A stretch of DNA of 48,061 nucleotides from Myxococcales bacterium (GTDB taxonomy: Bacteria > Myxococcota > Myxococcia > Myxococcales > Anaeromyxobacteraceae): positions 1-48,061 of the forward strand of contig JAJZQX010000021.1 in the NCBI GenBank assembly GCA_021806645.1, written 5' to 3'. The position numbers were made by a program, and so were the translations under genes. Below the pieces are notes generated by a model. It did not search any database. It was not told the origin of the DNA and was given only the letters and a program-made list of their open reading frames with translations. Positions 34,045 to 44,503 of this stretch are shown in pieces (position 1 is the first letter of the stretch; the number at the start of each line of letters is the position of its first letter).

Positions 34045-34638
34045 GTGAACGGACGGGCGGTGAAGAAGTACGGCCACGACCGACCGATGGAGGCGTGGAC
34101 CGTCCTCTTGCGCGACCACAACGACGGCTACGCCCTGGTCGGGAAGCTCGAGTACGCGGGCGGCCTGGGGCTCGCCGTCCCCTTCGAGTCCGGCGTGAAC
34201 GCCGGGTTCAAGCTCGCGGGTGGCGCCTTCTACGGCCTGCAGACGCTGAAGCCCGGCCTGGTCCTCCAGGTGGGCGGCACCGTCGGCTGGACCTACAACG
34301 GCTACGCCAGCCCGATCGACGGTTCGCTCAACTCCATCGACCTGCTCCCCACCGCGCGCCTCCGCCTGGCCGTGCAGCCCAGGCTCTTCGTCTACGGCGA
34401 CGGCGGCCTGGGGCTGGCCTTCGTCCACTACAAGGCCACCATCTCGCTCTACCCGGGAGGGCCCTCGTTCTCCTCGTCGGGCACCGACACGGCCCTGCTC
34501 GTCAAGCTGGGCGGCGGCGTCGGCTATGACATCCAGCCGAACCTGTCGCTGACCTTCGAGCCGGCCTTCAACATCTACTTGAAGAGCGGCTCCATGACCC
34601 AGTTCACCATGCTGGTGGGCGCGCTCTACCGGCCGTAG
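34045..34638 (+). CDS. Outer-membrane barrel-like protein lacking a signal peptide
   Basis: 197 residues from a GTG at 34045. The body has glycine-rich alternating strands (KLEYAGGLGLAVPFESGVNA, LVLQVGGTVGWTYNGY, LFVYGDGGLGLAFVHYKAT, KLGGGVGYDIQPNLSLTFE) and ends MLVGALYRP. This looks like an OmpA-like or DUF-type outer-membrane barrel. No signal peptide is encoded upstream in frame; the first residues are MNGRAVKKYGHDRPMEAW. The 5' end is probably lost or rearranged, and the product may not be exported. It resembles the other two barrel genes only in general design. Confidence 0.65.
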   Translation: MNGRAVKKYGHDRPMEAWTVLLRDHNDGYALVGKLEYAGGLGLAVPFESGVNAGFKLAGGAFYGLQTLKPGLVLQVGGTVGWTYNGYASPIDGSLNSIDLLPTARLRLAVQPRLFVYGDGGLGLAFVHYKATISLYPGGPSFSSSGTDTALLVKLGGGVGYDIQPNLSLTFEPAFNIYLKSGSMTQFTMLVGALYRP

Positions 34639-34749
34639 TGCCCCGACCCGGGCCAGATGACGTGACGAGGGCGTGAAGCCGCCGGCCGCCTGCGCCACGC
34701 CGGGAAGCACGTCCACGGTGATCCGGGGACCGCATGGGCGGCCGTCGTC
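34639..34749. other. Convergent intergenic gap
   Basis: This 111-bp gap lies between a plus-strand and a minus-strand stop. No clear terminator was seen. Confidence 0.4.
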
Positions 34750-35676
34750 CTACGAGGCGTCGGGGGCGTCGGCCCGCCGCCCGCCCCCGGCTACCCGCAC
34801 GCCGACCAGCACCATGACGATCCCGACGGCGTGGTAGGCGTGGAACGCCTCGCCGAGGAGGAGCGCCGCCAGCACCGCGGTGAAGGCCGGGAGCAGGTGG
34901 AGGAAGGCGCCCGAGCGGTCCGCGCCCAGCTCGGCCACGCCCTGGTTCCAGGCCGCGTAGGCCACCACCGAGGCCATCACGCCGACGTAGCCGAGCGTCG
35001 CCAGCGTGACGCCGTCCCAGGCCACCCGCGCGCCGCGCCAGCTCTCGACGGCGTAGAAGGGGGCGATCCAGGCGAGGCCGACGGCCACCAGCACTGTGAG
35101 CAGCGCCATGGGGTGGAGCCCGGCCGGCCGGCGGGCCAGGAGCACGGTGTAGAAGGCCCAGGAGAGCACGGCCGCCAGCACCCAGGCGTCGCCGCGGTTG
35201 AAGGTGAGGCCGAGCAGGGTCTGGGGATCGCCCCGGGCCACGATGGTGAGCACGCCGGCGAGCGAGAGGGCGATGCCGCCCGCCTGTCGGCCGCGCGGCC
35301 GGCGCCCGCCCAGGAACGGCCCGATGGCGAGGATGAAGGCCGGGCAGGCGGAGTTGAGCAGCGCCGCGTTGGTGGCGGTGGTCTGGCCGAGCCCGACGTA
35401 GACCAGCGTGTTGAAGTTGCCGACGCCGAGAATGCCGAGCGGCACCAGAACGGGGAGTGAACGGCGGATGGTGGGCCAGCCGGCGCGCAGCTCCCGGGCG
35501 GACAGCGGCAGCAGGACCATGAACGCCACCGCCCAGCGCCAGAAGGAGAGGGCCACCGGCGGGATGTGCGCGCTCACGGCGCGCCCGAGCACGAAGTTGC
35601 CGGCCCAGAGCAGCTGCGCCATGGCCAGGAGCAGGGCCGGGTGCACGGGCAGGTGCCGTGCGTGCGGGGTGGACAT
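34750..35676 (-). CDS. EamA/DMT-family metabolite transporter
   Basis: A 308-residue inner-membrane protein with about ten helices arranged as two EamA repeats. The first begins LLLAMAQLLWAGNFVLGRAV and the second contains VLAAVLSWAFYTVLLARRPA. Members of the drug/metabolite transporter superfamily export amino acids, purines or other small metabolites; the substrate cannot be called. It starts at 35676, divergent from the small gene at 35738 across a 61-bp gap. It marks the return to ordinary high-GC core sequence. Confidence 0.9.
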   Translation of the reverse strand: MSTPHARHLPVHPALLLAMAQLLWAGNFVLGRAVSAHIPPVALSFWRWAVAFMVLLPLSARELRAGWPTIRRSLPVLVPLGILGVGNFNTLVYVGLGQTTATNAALLNSACPAFILAIGPFLGGRRPRGRQAGGIALSLAGVLTIVARGDPQTLLGLTFNRGDAWVLAAVLSWAFYTVLLARRPAGLHPMALLTVLVAVGLAWIAPFYAVESWRGARVAWDGVTLATLGYVGVMASVVAYAAWNQGVAELGADRSGAFLHLLPAFTAVLAALLLGEAFHAYHAVGIVMVLVGVRVAGGGRRADAPDAS

Positions 35677-35737
35677 GCCGGGATTCTCGCACGGGGTGGG
35701 GGCGGCGCGCCCGGCGACAGATTAGAGTGGGAGGGGC

Positions 35738-35923
35738 ATGGGCAAGAAGCGGCTGCCGGAGCTGCCGGAGACCGACCGGATCTACGTCGACCGGACCCGC
35801 GGCGGCTGGCTCGCGAGCCCGGCCGTCGAGCGGCACGTCCCCGGCCGGCGGCGCGCTCCCGTGGTGCTGCTCCTCGGCGTGCTCCTCGTCGCCCTGGCGC
35901 TGCTCCTCTACTGGCTCCCCTGA
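35738..35923 (+). CDS. Small single-helix membrane protein
   Basis: 61 residues. The N-terminus is charged (MGKKRLPELPETDRIYVDRT) and the C-terminus is one membrane helix (APVVLLLGVLLVALALLLYW) followed by LP. GGGAGGGG lies just before the ATG. The sequence has typical local codon bias, which supports it being real. Function unknown; it may be a tail-anchored accessory protein. It is convergent with creD. Confidence 0.65.
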   Translation: MGKKRLPELPETDRIYVDRTRGGWLASPAVERHVPGRRRAPVVLLLGVLLVALALLLYWLP

Positions 35924-35970
35924 GGCCTCAGGCCCGCCGACCACGAGCGGAGTGGGCCGGCCCAGGCGAA

Positions 35971-37308
35971 TCAGCCCGGCTTGCCCACCTCGTACCAGTC
36001 GATCTTCCGGGTCGCGACCATCACGCTGGCCAGCACCGCGAACAGGCCGATGCTGCCCATCAGCAGGGCGTAGTCCTCGAGCTGGAGGACCAGGTAGAGA
36101 TAGCCGTAGAGGAGGACCAGGACGCCGCCGACCAGCGCGGCGAGGCGCCTGCTGGCGAGCGCCCAGCGGGCATAGAGCGTGACGAGGCCGATCACCGCCA
36201 CGCTCGAGACCAGGTAGGCGACGCCGAAGCGGAGGTGCTCGGAGAGCGCGATGAGCAGGCTGTAGAAGATGAGGAGCGCGAAGCCGATGAGCAGGTACTG
36301 GATGGGGTGCAGGCGCCTGCGGTTGACGATCTCGCTGAAGAAGAAGGTCGTGAAGGTGAGCACCAGGAACAGCACCGCGTACTTCGCCGTCCGCGTCGAC
36401 TGCTGGTAGACGTCGGCGGCGACGAACAGGCGCACGCCGAAGCCGGCGTCGGCGATCTTCTCGCGCGGCCCGATCCAGGCCTGCGGGAAGTTGCGGTTCA
36501 GGTGCAGCACCTTCCAGCGCGCGGTGAAGCCGTCGGCCCCCACCTCGCGCTCGACGGGCAGGAAGGCGCCGTCGAAGCTCGGGCTCTTCCAGCTGGATGA
36601 CAGCTTCACCTGGGTGGTCTCGCCGACCGGCACGAAGCGGATGCGCTCGCTGCCGTCGAGATCGAGGGTGAGGTCGATGGGGATCTCCCCGCCGCGCGCC
36701 AGGCCCTTGGGCAGGCGCGCGCTGACGCCGCTCGCCAGCACCTCCTGGGTCTCGATGCCCGGGTTGACCGGGAACCGCAGGTTGCCGGAGGTGACGGTGA
36801 TGGCCTCGCGGATGCCGGTCATGTCGCTGATCCCTAGCGACAGGAAGGCGCGATCCCAGAGCACGTCGCTCTCGGCGATGTCGAGGTTGGCGAAGTCGGG
36901 GCGGACGAAGCGCGCGCTCAGGGCCAGCCTGGCGTCGTAGAGCACCGCCTGGTAGATGCCGCGATAGCGGATCTCCGGCTCGAGGGTGCCGGCGACGTCG
37001 AGGGTCCTGGGCAGGAAGTGGGCGTAGGCCGTCTCCTGGCCGCGAGTGCCGTCGGCTCGCGTGAAGGGGCGGTGGAAGGGGATGGTCAGCATCGGACCGG
37101 CGATGGTCTGCGCCTCGCCCCACTTCTGGGCGATCTCCTCGACCGCCCCGGTCCTGCGCCCCTGCCGCTCGCTGATGAGGTCCTTGACCATCTCGGCCGG
37201 GATCATCAGGACCAGGATCAGGAAGCCCATCACCAGGAGCTTGAAGGTGACGGAGTTGCGGATGGCGTCGGCCGCCCGCTTGATCAGCCCAGGGTCACTG
37301 GTCTCCAT
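35971..37308 (-). CDS. creD: CreD-family inner-membrane protein
   Basis: 445 residues from the ATG at 37308 (GAGGAG upstream). An N-terminal helix (SVTFKLLVMGFLILVLMIPA) is followed by the CreD box EMVKDLISERQGRRTGAVEE. A large periplasmic domain follows (AYAHFLPRTLDVAGTLEPEI, FVPVGETTQVKLSSSWKSP), and then five or six helices with the highly conserved RRLHPIQYLLIGFALLIFYS. In enterobacteria and Aeromonas/Stenotrophomonas, CreD is induced by CreBC and affects colicin E2 tolerance and envelope integrity. No creBC pair is here. Instead the gene overlaps by one base the end of an AraC-type regulator, which may control it. Confidence 0.94.
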   Translation of the reverse strand: METSDPGLIKRAADAIRNSVTFKLLVMGFLILVLMIPAEMVKDLISERQGRRTGAVEEIAQKWGEAQTIAGPMLTIPFHRPFTRADGTRGQETAYAHFLPRTLDVAGTLEPEIRYRGIYQAVLYDARLALSARFVRPDFANLDIAESDVLWDRAFLSLGISDMTGIREAITVTSGNLRFPVNPGIETQEVLASGVSARLPKGLARGGEIPIDLTLDLDGSERIRFVPVGETTQVKLSSSWKSPSFDGAFLPVEREVGADGFTARWKVLHLNRNFPQAWIGPREKIADAGFGVRLFVAADVYQQSTRTAKYAVLFLVLTFTTFFFSEIVNRRRLHPIQYLLIGFALLIFYSLLIALSEHLRFGVAYLVSSVAVIGLVTLYARWALASRRLAALVGGVLVLLYGYLYLVLQLEDYALLMGSIGLFAVLASVMVATRKIDWYEVGKPG

Positions 37309-38369
37309 CAGGTGCTCCTCGTTGGTCCCTGGCTGGCCGGGGGGCTCCCGGTCCAGCCCCGGAACGCGCGTGCAAAGCTCTTCTCGCTGCGGAAGCCCAC
37401 GTCCCAGGCCACCTGCTTCACCGACCGCTGCCCCCGGGAGAGCAGCTCGACGGCCAGCTGCCGCCGGACCTCGTCCTTCAGGGCTTGCAGGGACGAGCCC
37501 TCCTCGCGGATCTGGCGGTGCAGGGTGCGGACGGAGACGTGGAGAAACCTCGCCACGTCGCCGGCGGTGCGGACCTCCCCGGCCTTCCGGCGCAGCAGCT
37601 CGCGCACCCGCCGCACCAGCAGCCGGTCGCGCCGGTAGTGGAAGACGGTGAAGGCGAGCGCTCGCTCCAGCATGGCCTGCAGGTCCCGCTCGTCGCGCCG
37701 CAACGGCAGGGCGAGATAGTGGGCGTCGAAGGAGAAGCCGGCCCGCGCCTCGCCAAACGCCACCGGCCCCGGGAACATGTGCGGGTAGGCGGAGGCGTGC
37801 GGGGGAGCCCCGAAAGGGAAGGCGACCCGGAGCAGCGGGATCCGCGAGTCCACGGCCCAGCAGGCGTACCCGTGGACGTAGCGGAGCATGGTGACCAGGC
37901 AGAGCTCCCTCAGCTCGCCGAGGTGGCGGTGCTCCTCGACCGACAGCGTGGCCACGCCGCCCTCCATGGCAAGCGACAGCAGCACGTCCCCGGTGAGCAG
38001 CCGGTGGTGACGGCACCAGCGCTTCAGCGCCACTCCCAGGGTGGGCGAGGTGAGCGAGGCGCGGCAGAGCATGCCGTAGGAGCCCCAGGGGAGCCTCCGG
38101 GAGAACCAGCCGAGGGCCTCGTCGTCGAGCTCCTGCATGGCGGCACCGGAGAGGATCTCCATCTGCCGCGCCGTGATCCGTGCCCCTGGGGTGTCGAGGT
38201 CCTCTGGCGCGATCCGCGCCTCCTGGAGGACCCGGCCAGGGTCGGCGCCCCGCCGTTGGTAGGCTCGTACCACGGCCCGCACCAGGGCCATCGGGGTCTC
38301 GGCGGGCTCGGCGGGCTCGGCGGAGGTCGAGGCAGGTCGGCGGGAGGAGCCGGTCACGCAGGGGATCAT
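37308..38369 (-). CDS. AraC-family transcriptional regulator
   Basis: About 353 residues if translation starts at the ATG at 38369; alternative in-frame ATGs at 38441 and 38291 are possible and none has a strong ribosome site. The N-terminal part is an Arabinose_bd-type (OruR/ArgR-like) sensor domain: [20 protein letters not shown] and [20 protein letters not shown]. The C-terminal part has two AraC HTHs: [20 protein letters not shown], then [20 protein letters not shown]. Regulators of this group often sense small acids or amino acids. It is divergent from ivd and 1-base overlapped with creD, so it could act on either. The short intergenic region before ivd is its probable target. Confidence 0.88.
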   Translation of the reverse strand: MIPCVTGSSRRPASTSAEPAEPAETPMALVRAVVRAYQRRGADPGRVLQEARIAPEDLDTPGARITARQMEILSGAAMQELDDEALGWFSRRLPWGSYGMLCRASLTSPTLGVALKRWCRHHRLLTGDVLLSLAMEGGVATLSVEEHRHLGELRELCLVTMLRYVHGYACWAVDSRIPLLRVAFPFGAPPHASAYPHMFPGPVAFGEARAGFSFDAHYLALPLRRDERDLQAMLERALAFTVFHYRRDRLLVRRVRELLRRKAGEVRTAGDVARFLHVSVRTLHRQIREEGSSLQALKDEVRRQLAVELLSRGQRSVKQVAWDVGFRSEKSFARAFRGWTGSPPASQGPTRST

Positions 38370-38452
38370 CGCGACATTGGCACGATTTGCAACCTCCTTG
38401 GCCCCCTGGGTGCCGCTCGCTACCGTATCGTGCGGGCACAAGGAGCCACACC

Positions 38453-39616
38453 ATGAACTGGAAGGGACTGGAGTTCGACCTGGGAGAGACGTCCGACGCG
38501 ATGCGGGAGACGGTCCGGCAGTTCGCGCAGGCGGAGATCGCCCCCCGCGCGGCGGACATCGACCGGGAGAACCACTTCCCCATGGACCTGTGGCGCAAGA
38601 TGGGCGCGCTGGGCCTCCTCGGCGTCACCGTTGACCCCGAGTACGGGGGGGCCGGCATGACCTATCTCGAGCACGTCGTCGCCATGGAGGAGATCAGCCG
38701 GGCGTCCGCGGCGGTCGGCCTGGCCTACGGGGCCCACTCCAACCTCTGCGTGAACCAGATCCACCGCAACGGTAGTCCAGAGCAGCGGCGGCGCTACCTG
38801 CCCCGGTTGATCTCCGGCGAGCACGTGGGCGCGCTGGCGATGAGCGAGTCGGGCGCCGGCTCCGACGTCGTCTCGATGAAGCTTCGGGCCGACCGGAAGG
38901 GCGACCACTACGTCCTGAACGGCAACAAGATGTGGATCACCAACGGCCCCCACGCCGACGTGCTGGTGGTCTACGCCAAGACCGACCTCTCGGCGGGGCC
39001 GCGGGGCATCACCGCCTTCATCGTCGAGAAGGGCATGCCCGGCTTCACCACCGCGCAGAAGCTCGACAAGCTGGGCATGCGCGGCTCGGACACCTGCGAG
39101 CTGGTCTTCGAGGACTGCCGGGTGCCGGAGGAGAACGTGGTCGGTGAGGTGGGCCGCGGGGTGAACGTGCTGATGAGCGGGCTGGACTACGAGCGGGCGG
39201 TGCTGGCGGGTGGGCCGCTCGGGATCATGCAGGCCTGCCTCGACGTGGTGGTCCCCTACGTGCACGAGCGCCACCAGTTCGGACAGGCCATCGGCCAGTT
39301 CCAGCTCATCCAGGGCAAGCTCGCCGACATGTACACGACGTTCTCGGCCTGCCGTGCCTACGTGTACGCGGTGGCCAAGCAGTGCAGCGCCGGCAAGACG
39401 GCCCGCAAGGACGCGGCAGGCGCCATCCTCTACGTCTCCGAGCGGGCCACCCAGATGGCGCTCGACGCCATCCAGTGCCTGGGTGGCAACGGCTACATCA
39501 ACGACTACCCGACCGGCCGGCTGCTCCGGGACGCCAAGCTCTACGAGATCGGCGCCGGCACCAGCGAGATCCGGCGCATGCTGATCGGCCGGGAGCTCTT
39601 CCAGGAGACGGCGTGA
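38453..39616 (+). CDS. ivd: Isovaleryl-CoA dehydrogenase
   Basis: A 387-residue FAD-dependent acyl-CoA dehydrogenase that oxidises isovaleryl-CoA to 3-methylcrotonyl-CoA in leucine breakdown. The family motifs are [15 protein letters not shown] (FAD/substrate) and [16 protein letters not shown]. The IVD-specific catalytic glutamate lies in [16 protein letters not shown]; most other acyl-CoA dehydrogenases place their base near the C-terminus instead. AAGGAG precedes the ATG. The two following genes encode methylcrotonyl-CoA carboxylase, which uses its product, so the assignment is strong. The first gene of the operon, it is divergent from the AraC-type regulator. Confidence 0.95.
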   Translation: MNWKGLEFDLGETSDAMRETVRQFAQAEIAPRAADIDRENHFPMDLWRKMGALGLLGVTVDPEYGGAGMTYLEHVVAMEEISRASAAVGLAYGAHSNLCVNQIHRNGSPEQRRRYLPRLISGEHVGALAMSESGAGSDVVSMKLRADRKGDHYVLNGNKMWITNGPHADVLVVYAKTDLSAGPRGITAFIVEKGMPGFTTAQKLDKLGMRGSDTCELVFEDCRVPEENVVGEVGRGVNVLMSGLDYERAVLAGGPLGIMQACLDVVVPYVHERHQFGQAIGQFQLIQGKLADMYTTFSACRAYVYAVAKQCSAGKTARKDAAGAILYVSERATQMALDAIQCLGGNGYINDYPTGRLLRDAKLYEIGAGTSEIRRMLIGRELFQETA

Positions 39617-39647
39617 TCGGCGACGCGCCGCGGAGGATGGTCACCCC

Positions 39648-41255
<1,608 letters not shown>

Positions 41256-41263
41256 GGGTGCAC

Positions 41264-43270
41264 ATGTTCGACAAGATCCTGGTGGCGAACCGCGGGGAGA
41301 TCGCCTGCCGCGTGATCCGGACGGCGCAGCGCATGGGCATCCGCACCGTCGCCGTCTACTCCGACGCCGACGAGGGGGCGCGGCACGTGGCCATGGCCGG
41401 CGAGGCCTTCCGGATCGGCCCTCCCCCGGCGCGCGAGAGCTACCTCCGGGCCGGGGCCATCGTCGAGGCCGCCCTCCGCAGCGGCGCGTGCGCCATCCAC
41501 CCCGGGTATGGCTTCCTCTCCGAGAACGCCGGGTTCGCCGAGGCCTGTGCCGCCGCCGGCCTCGCCTTCATCGGGCCGCCGCCGGCGGCCATCCGCGCCA
41601 TGGGGTCGAAGAGCGCGGCCAAGCGCATCATGGAGGAGGCCGGCGTTCCCCTCGTCCCCGGCTACCACGGCGAGGATCAATCCCCGGAGCGGCTGGCCCG
41701 GGAGGCGGAGCGCATCGGCTTCCCGGTGCTGGTGAAGGCGACCGCCGGTGGCGGGGGGAAGGGGATGCGGGCGGTGGCCGCCGCCGCCGACTTCCCCGAG
41801 GCGCTGGCCGGTGCGCGCCGCGAGGCGCTGGCGTCGTTCGGCGACGACCGCGTGCTGCTCGAGCGGTACCTGGCCCGGCCGCGCCACGTCGAGGTTCAGG
41901 TCTTCGCCGACACGCTGGGGAACGTGGTGCACCTCTTCGAGCGCGACTGCTCGATCCAGCGGCGCCACCAGAAGGTGCTCGAGGAGGCGCCGGCCCCCGG
42001 GCTGGCCCCGGCCACCCGGGAGGAGATGGGGCGCGCCGCGGTGGCGGCGGCCCGGGCCATCGGCTACGTGGGCGCCGGGACCGTCGAGTTCCTCCTCGAC
42101 GAGGACGGCCGCTTCTACTTCATGGAGATGAACACCCGCCTCCAGGTCGAGCACCCGGTGACCGAGCTGATCACCGGACAGGACCTGGTCGAGTGGCAGC
42201 TTCGCGTCGCCGCCGGCGAGCCGCTGCCGCTGAAGCAGGAGGCGCTCGCCATCACCGGCCACGCCATCGAGGCGCGGGTCTACGCCGAGGATCCAGCCCG
42301 CGACTTCCTGCCGTCGATCGGCGAGCTGGTCCACCTCCGCGCGCCCCGCGAGTCGGCGCACGTCCGGGTGGACACGGGCGTCCGCGAGGGGGACTCGGTC
42401 ACCATCCACTACGACCCGATGATCGCCAAGCTGATCGTCTGGGACACGACCCGGGACGCCGCCGTGCGCCGCCTGCGCTCCGCGCTGGCCGAGTACCAGG
42501 TGGTGGGGGTCACTACCAACCTCGCCTTCCTGGGCGCGGTGGCGGCCCACCCGGCCTACGCCGAGGCGGCGCTCGACACCAGGTTCCTCGACCGCCACCG
42601 GGACGACCTGGTCGGGGGCGAGGAGCGGGCCAGCGACGTGGTGCTGGCGGTGAGCTGCCTCGACGAGATCCAGCGGCGCGCCGATGACGCCGGGCGGGCG
42701 GCGAGGGCCTCGGAGGACCCTCACTCGCCCTGGAACCGGACCGACGGCTGGCGGCTGAACGCCGACTACCACCACACCTTCGCCTTCGTGGACGGTGGCG
42801 AGCTGGTGCGGGTGGTGGCCCACTACCGGCCCGGCGAGGTGCTCCTCGACCTCCCCGGAGGCCAGGTGGCGGCGCGCCTCGGGCGCGGTGGGCCCGACGA
42901 GCTGGTGGCCGACGTGGGCGGGGCGCGCATCCGCGCCACCGTGGTGCGCAGCGGCGCCGACCGGGTGGTGATGATCCAGGGGCGCGGCCACCGGCTGGCG
43001 GTGTACGACCCCGACGCGGCCGAGGAGCGCGACGTGGGGGGCGGCAGCCTGGTGGCGCCCATGCCGGGGAAGGTGGTCGCGGTGATGGTTCGGCCCGGCG
43101 CGGAGGTGAAGAAGGGAGCCCCCCTCCTGGTGCTGGAGGCCATGAAGATGGAGCACACGGTGATCTCCCCGCGGGACGGACGGGTCGCCGAGGTGCGCTT
43201 CGAGGCCGGGGCGATGGTGAGCGAGGGCGCGCAGCTGGTGGTGCTCGATCCCGTCCCCGACGAGGCGTGA
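41264..43270 (+). CDS. mccA: Methylcrotonyl-CoA carboxylase, biotin carboxylase/carrier subunit
   Basis: A 668-residue biotin-dependent alpha subunit. It starts MFDKILVANRGEIACRVIRT and has the ATP-grasp glycine loop KATAGGGGKGMRAV. RDCSIQRRHQKVLEEAPAP and FMEMNTRLQVEHPVTELITG are the biotin carboxylase signatures. The biotinyl carrier domain ends the protein with the attachment site EAMKMEH. The ATG at 41264 follows the mccB stop by eight bases with AGGGGTG as ribosome site. It completes the ivd-mccB-mccA operon. The next enzymes of the pathway, methylglutaconyl-CoA hydratase and HMG-CoA lyase, are not found in the window. Confidence 0.95.
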   Translation: MFDKILVANRGEIACRVIRTAQRMGIRTVAVYSDADEGARHVAMAGEAFRIGPPPARESYLRAGAIVEAALRSGACAIHPGYGFLSENAGFAEACAAAGLAFIGPPPAAIRAMGSKSAAKRIMEEAGVPLVPGYHGEDQSPERLAREAERIGFPVLVKATAGGGGKGMRAVAAAADFPEALAGARREALASFGDDRVLLERYLARPRHVEVQVFADTLGNVVHLFERDCSIQRRHQKVLEEAPAPGLAPATREEMGRAAVAAARAIGYVGAGTVEFLLDEDGRFYFMEMNTRLQVEHPVTELITGQDLVEWQLRVAAGEPLPLKQEALAITGHAIEARVYAEDPARDFLPSIGELVHLRAPRESAHVRVDTGVREGDSVTIHYDPMIAKLIVWDTTRDAAVRRLRSALAEYQVVGVTTNLAFLGAVAAHPAYAEAALDTRFLDRHRDDLVGGEERASDVVLAVSCLDEIQRRADDAGRAARASEDPHSPWNRTDGWRLNADYHHTFAFVDGGELVRVVAHYRPGEVLLDLPGGQVAARLGRGGPDELVADVGGARIRATVVRSGADRVVMIQGRGHRLAVYDPDAAEERDVGGGSLVAPMPGKVVAVMVRPGAEVKKGAPLLVLEAMKMEHTVISPRDGRVAEVRFEAGAMVSEGAQLVVLDPVPDEA

Positions 43271-43303
43271 GGGACGCTGCTGGGATTCGGGACGCAGGGT
43301 CGA

Positions 43304-43483
43304 ATGCTCACCGTGGCCGAGGCGGCCCGGCGGCTCCGGGTGTCGCGGGCGAGGGTCTGCAAGCTCATCGCCGAGGGGTGGCTGGCGCACGTGCCCATCG
43401 GGAACCAGATCCGGTTCCTGCCCGGCTCGCTCACCCCTGCGCTACGAACTCCGCCAGGAAGACGGCCGGCTCTACGACCCTGA
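43304..43483 (+). CDS. Short excisionase/MerR-like HTH protein
   Basis: 59 residues, beginning MLTVAEAARRLRVSRARVCK and continuing LIAEGWLAHVPIGNQIRFLP. This is a clean HTH_17 (excisionase-type) domain. After about residue 43 the sequence becomes Arg/Pro-rich and is in fact antisense to the end of the PIN toxin gene, so the protein is probably truncated at the join. It starts 34 bases after mccA and marks the left edge of the accessory mosaic. It could be a remnant regulator or excision factor of the island. Confidence 0.6.
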   Translation: MLTVAEAARRLRVSRARVCKLIAEGWLAHVPIGNQIRFLPGSLTPALRTPPGRRPALRP

Positions 43484-43859
43484 GGCCCGCGTAGCCGTCG
43501 AGCGGTGCCAGGTGCCGGGTATTCCCGGTCACCACCCAGCGCGCACCTCCCGCCAGCGCGGTTGCCAGGTAGACGTTGTCGGACGGGTCGGCCTTGACGA
43601 CGTCCACTTCCGGCAGGAGATCGGTCGCCACCATGTGGGCGCTCGCCATGGCCCGCTCGACGAGGAGCCGTGGGTCGGTCCGGAACTTCCCGGCCAGCTT
43701 GGGGTACTCGATGACCCGCAAGCACTCGGCGACGATGGGAGGCGACCAGACCAGCTCGAAGCCGTCGCGCTGCCGGGCGCGCGACAGCAGCTCGGCGCAC
43801 TTCCCGGCGGTGAGCGCTGCGGTGATCACCACGTTGCAGTCGAGGACCGCACGTATCAC
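43431..43859 (-). CDS. PIN-domain toxin (type II TA), pair 1
   Basis: 142 residues from a GTG at 43859 that overlaps the antitoxin stop by four bases. It is a PIN_3-type ribonuclease toxin. The acidic positions are in AVLDCNVVITAAL (first Asp), PIVAECLRVI (Glu), KADPSDNVYLATAL (Asp pair) and WVVTGNTRHL, where many relatives have GD (here GN). PIN toxins cut RNA with a metal ion held by these residues. A longer frame to 44009 adds only Arg/Pro-rich antisense of the antitoxin and is rejected. It is convergent and overlapping with the HTH fragment. Confidence 0.85.
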   Translation of the reverse strand: MIRAVLDCNVVITAALTAGKCAELLSRARQRDGFELVWSPPIVAECLRVIEYPKLAGKFRTDPRLLVERAMASAHMVATDLLPEVDVVKADPSDNVYLATALAGGARWVVTGNTRHLAPLDGYAGLRVVEPAVFLAEFVAQG

Positions 43860-44104
43860 CGGGCCCTCGTGGCCCGCTTCGCCTCGTTGACCAGGTCGAC
43901 GGCCTCCTCCTCGGTCAGGCTGCCCGGCTTGGCGGCCAGGAGCTGCTCGCGAAGCTGGATGGCGGCGAGGTCGCGGCGCACTTCCGTCTCGATGATGGCG
44001 CGCCCCCACTCCGAGGCGTCCTCGCCCCTGGCGGCGGCCACCCGCTTGATGGCAGCCAGCGTCTTCTTGGGAACCCGCATCCGGTAGACGGCGTCCTTGC
44101 GCAT
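43856..44104 (-). CDS. Antitoxin of PIN pair 1
   Basis: 82 residues from the ATG at 44104. The N-terminal part MRKDAVYRMRVPKKTLAAIK, followed by RVAAARGEDASEWGR, resembles a ribbon-helix-helix DNA-binding domain. The C-terminal helix (SLTEEEAVDLVNEAKRAT) is likely the toxin-binding tail. The start is fixed by a strong promoter whose -10 box ends just seven bases before the ATG, so the upstream in-frame ATG at 44140 lies inside the promoter. It is translationally coupled to the toxin and likely represses its own promoter. Confidence 0.8.
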   Translation of the reverse strand: MRKDAVYRMRVPKKTLAAIKRVAAARGEDASEWGRAIIETEVRRDLAAIQLREQLLAAKPGSLTEEEAVDLVNEAKRATRAR

Positions 44105-44111
44105 GGCCGGG

Positions 44112-44140
44112 AGTGTAGCTACGTTGGCGCTACGTGGCAA
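44112..44140 (-). promoter_or_regulatory. Sigma70-like promoter of PIN pair 1, leaderless
   Basis: On the minus strand TTGCCA (44140-44135), a 17-bp spacer and TACACT (44117-44112) are followed by seven bases and the ATG. The spacer contains repeated GTAGC and a GTAGCTAC palindrome, a good operator for antitoxin autoregulation. Confidence 0.7.
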
Positions 44141-44188
44141 CCCCGAGGTCCGGAGAGCGGTTGGCGCCAGAGGCGGGGAGATCCCAGT

Positions 44189-44283
44189 ATAGGGACAAAC
44201 GTAACACGGAGCCCGCCATGCCCAAGACCGTCGAGACCTACCGGACCACCAAGGCCCTGCGCGAGCTGGTGCGGCGCGCGGCC
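44189..44283 (+). repeat. Duplicated 5' end of antitoxin 2 (copy 1, truncated gene)
   Basis: 95 bases match 45746-45840 with three differences. The copy includes ATAGGGACAAACGTAACAC, a GGAG ribosome site and the first 22 codons from the ATG at 44218 (MPKTVETYRTTKALRELVRR). After RAA the reading frame changes to unrelated sequence, so this copy is a broken antitoxin gene. Its frame stays open past 44500, but the tail shows no family. Confidence 0.85.
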
Positions 44284-44503
44284 GAGGAGGGCGACGAGGA
44301 CCGCGAGCCGAAGCAGGTTGGAGCGAAGCATGGGGGTCTCCCGGGCCGGTGGCCGACGACCGACCTCCTGATCAAACCAGATCGGCGTGGCGGGTGCTCC
44401 TGGGGCGCGCCGGGACGCCTCGGACACGTGCGGGTCGGGCTCTCCATCCGGATCTCGGAGGACCAGGTCCAGGCGTACCTGGAAGCGGCTGGAACCGGGG
44501 CCC
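44284..44503. other. Filler between the broken antitoxin copy and fic
   Basis: 220 bases. The plus frame reading on from the broken antitoxin includes HVRVGLSIRISEDQVQAYLE, which looks protein-like but matches nothing I recognise. A CCAGGCGTACCTGG inverted repeat is near 44470. Confidence 0.35.

Noticed and set aside
44119-44427. Minus-strand frame with an apparent hydrophobic start
   Set aside because: Antisense of the duplicated antitoxin leader and the PIN pair 1 promoter.
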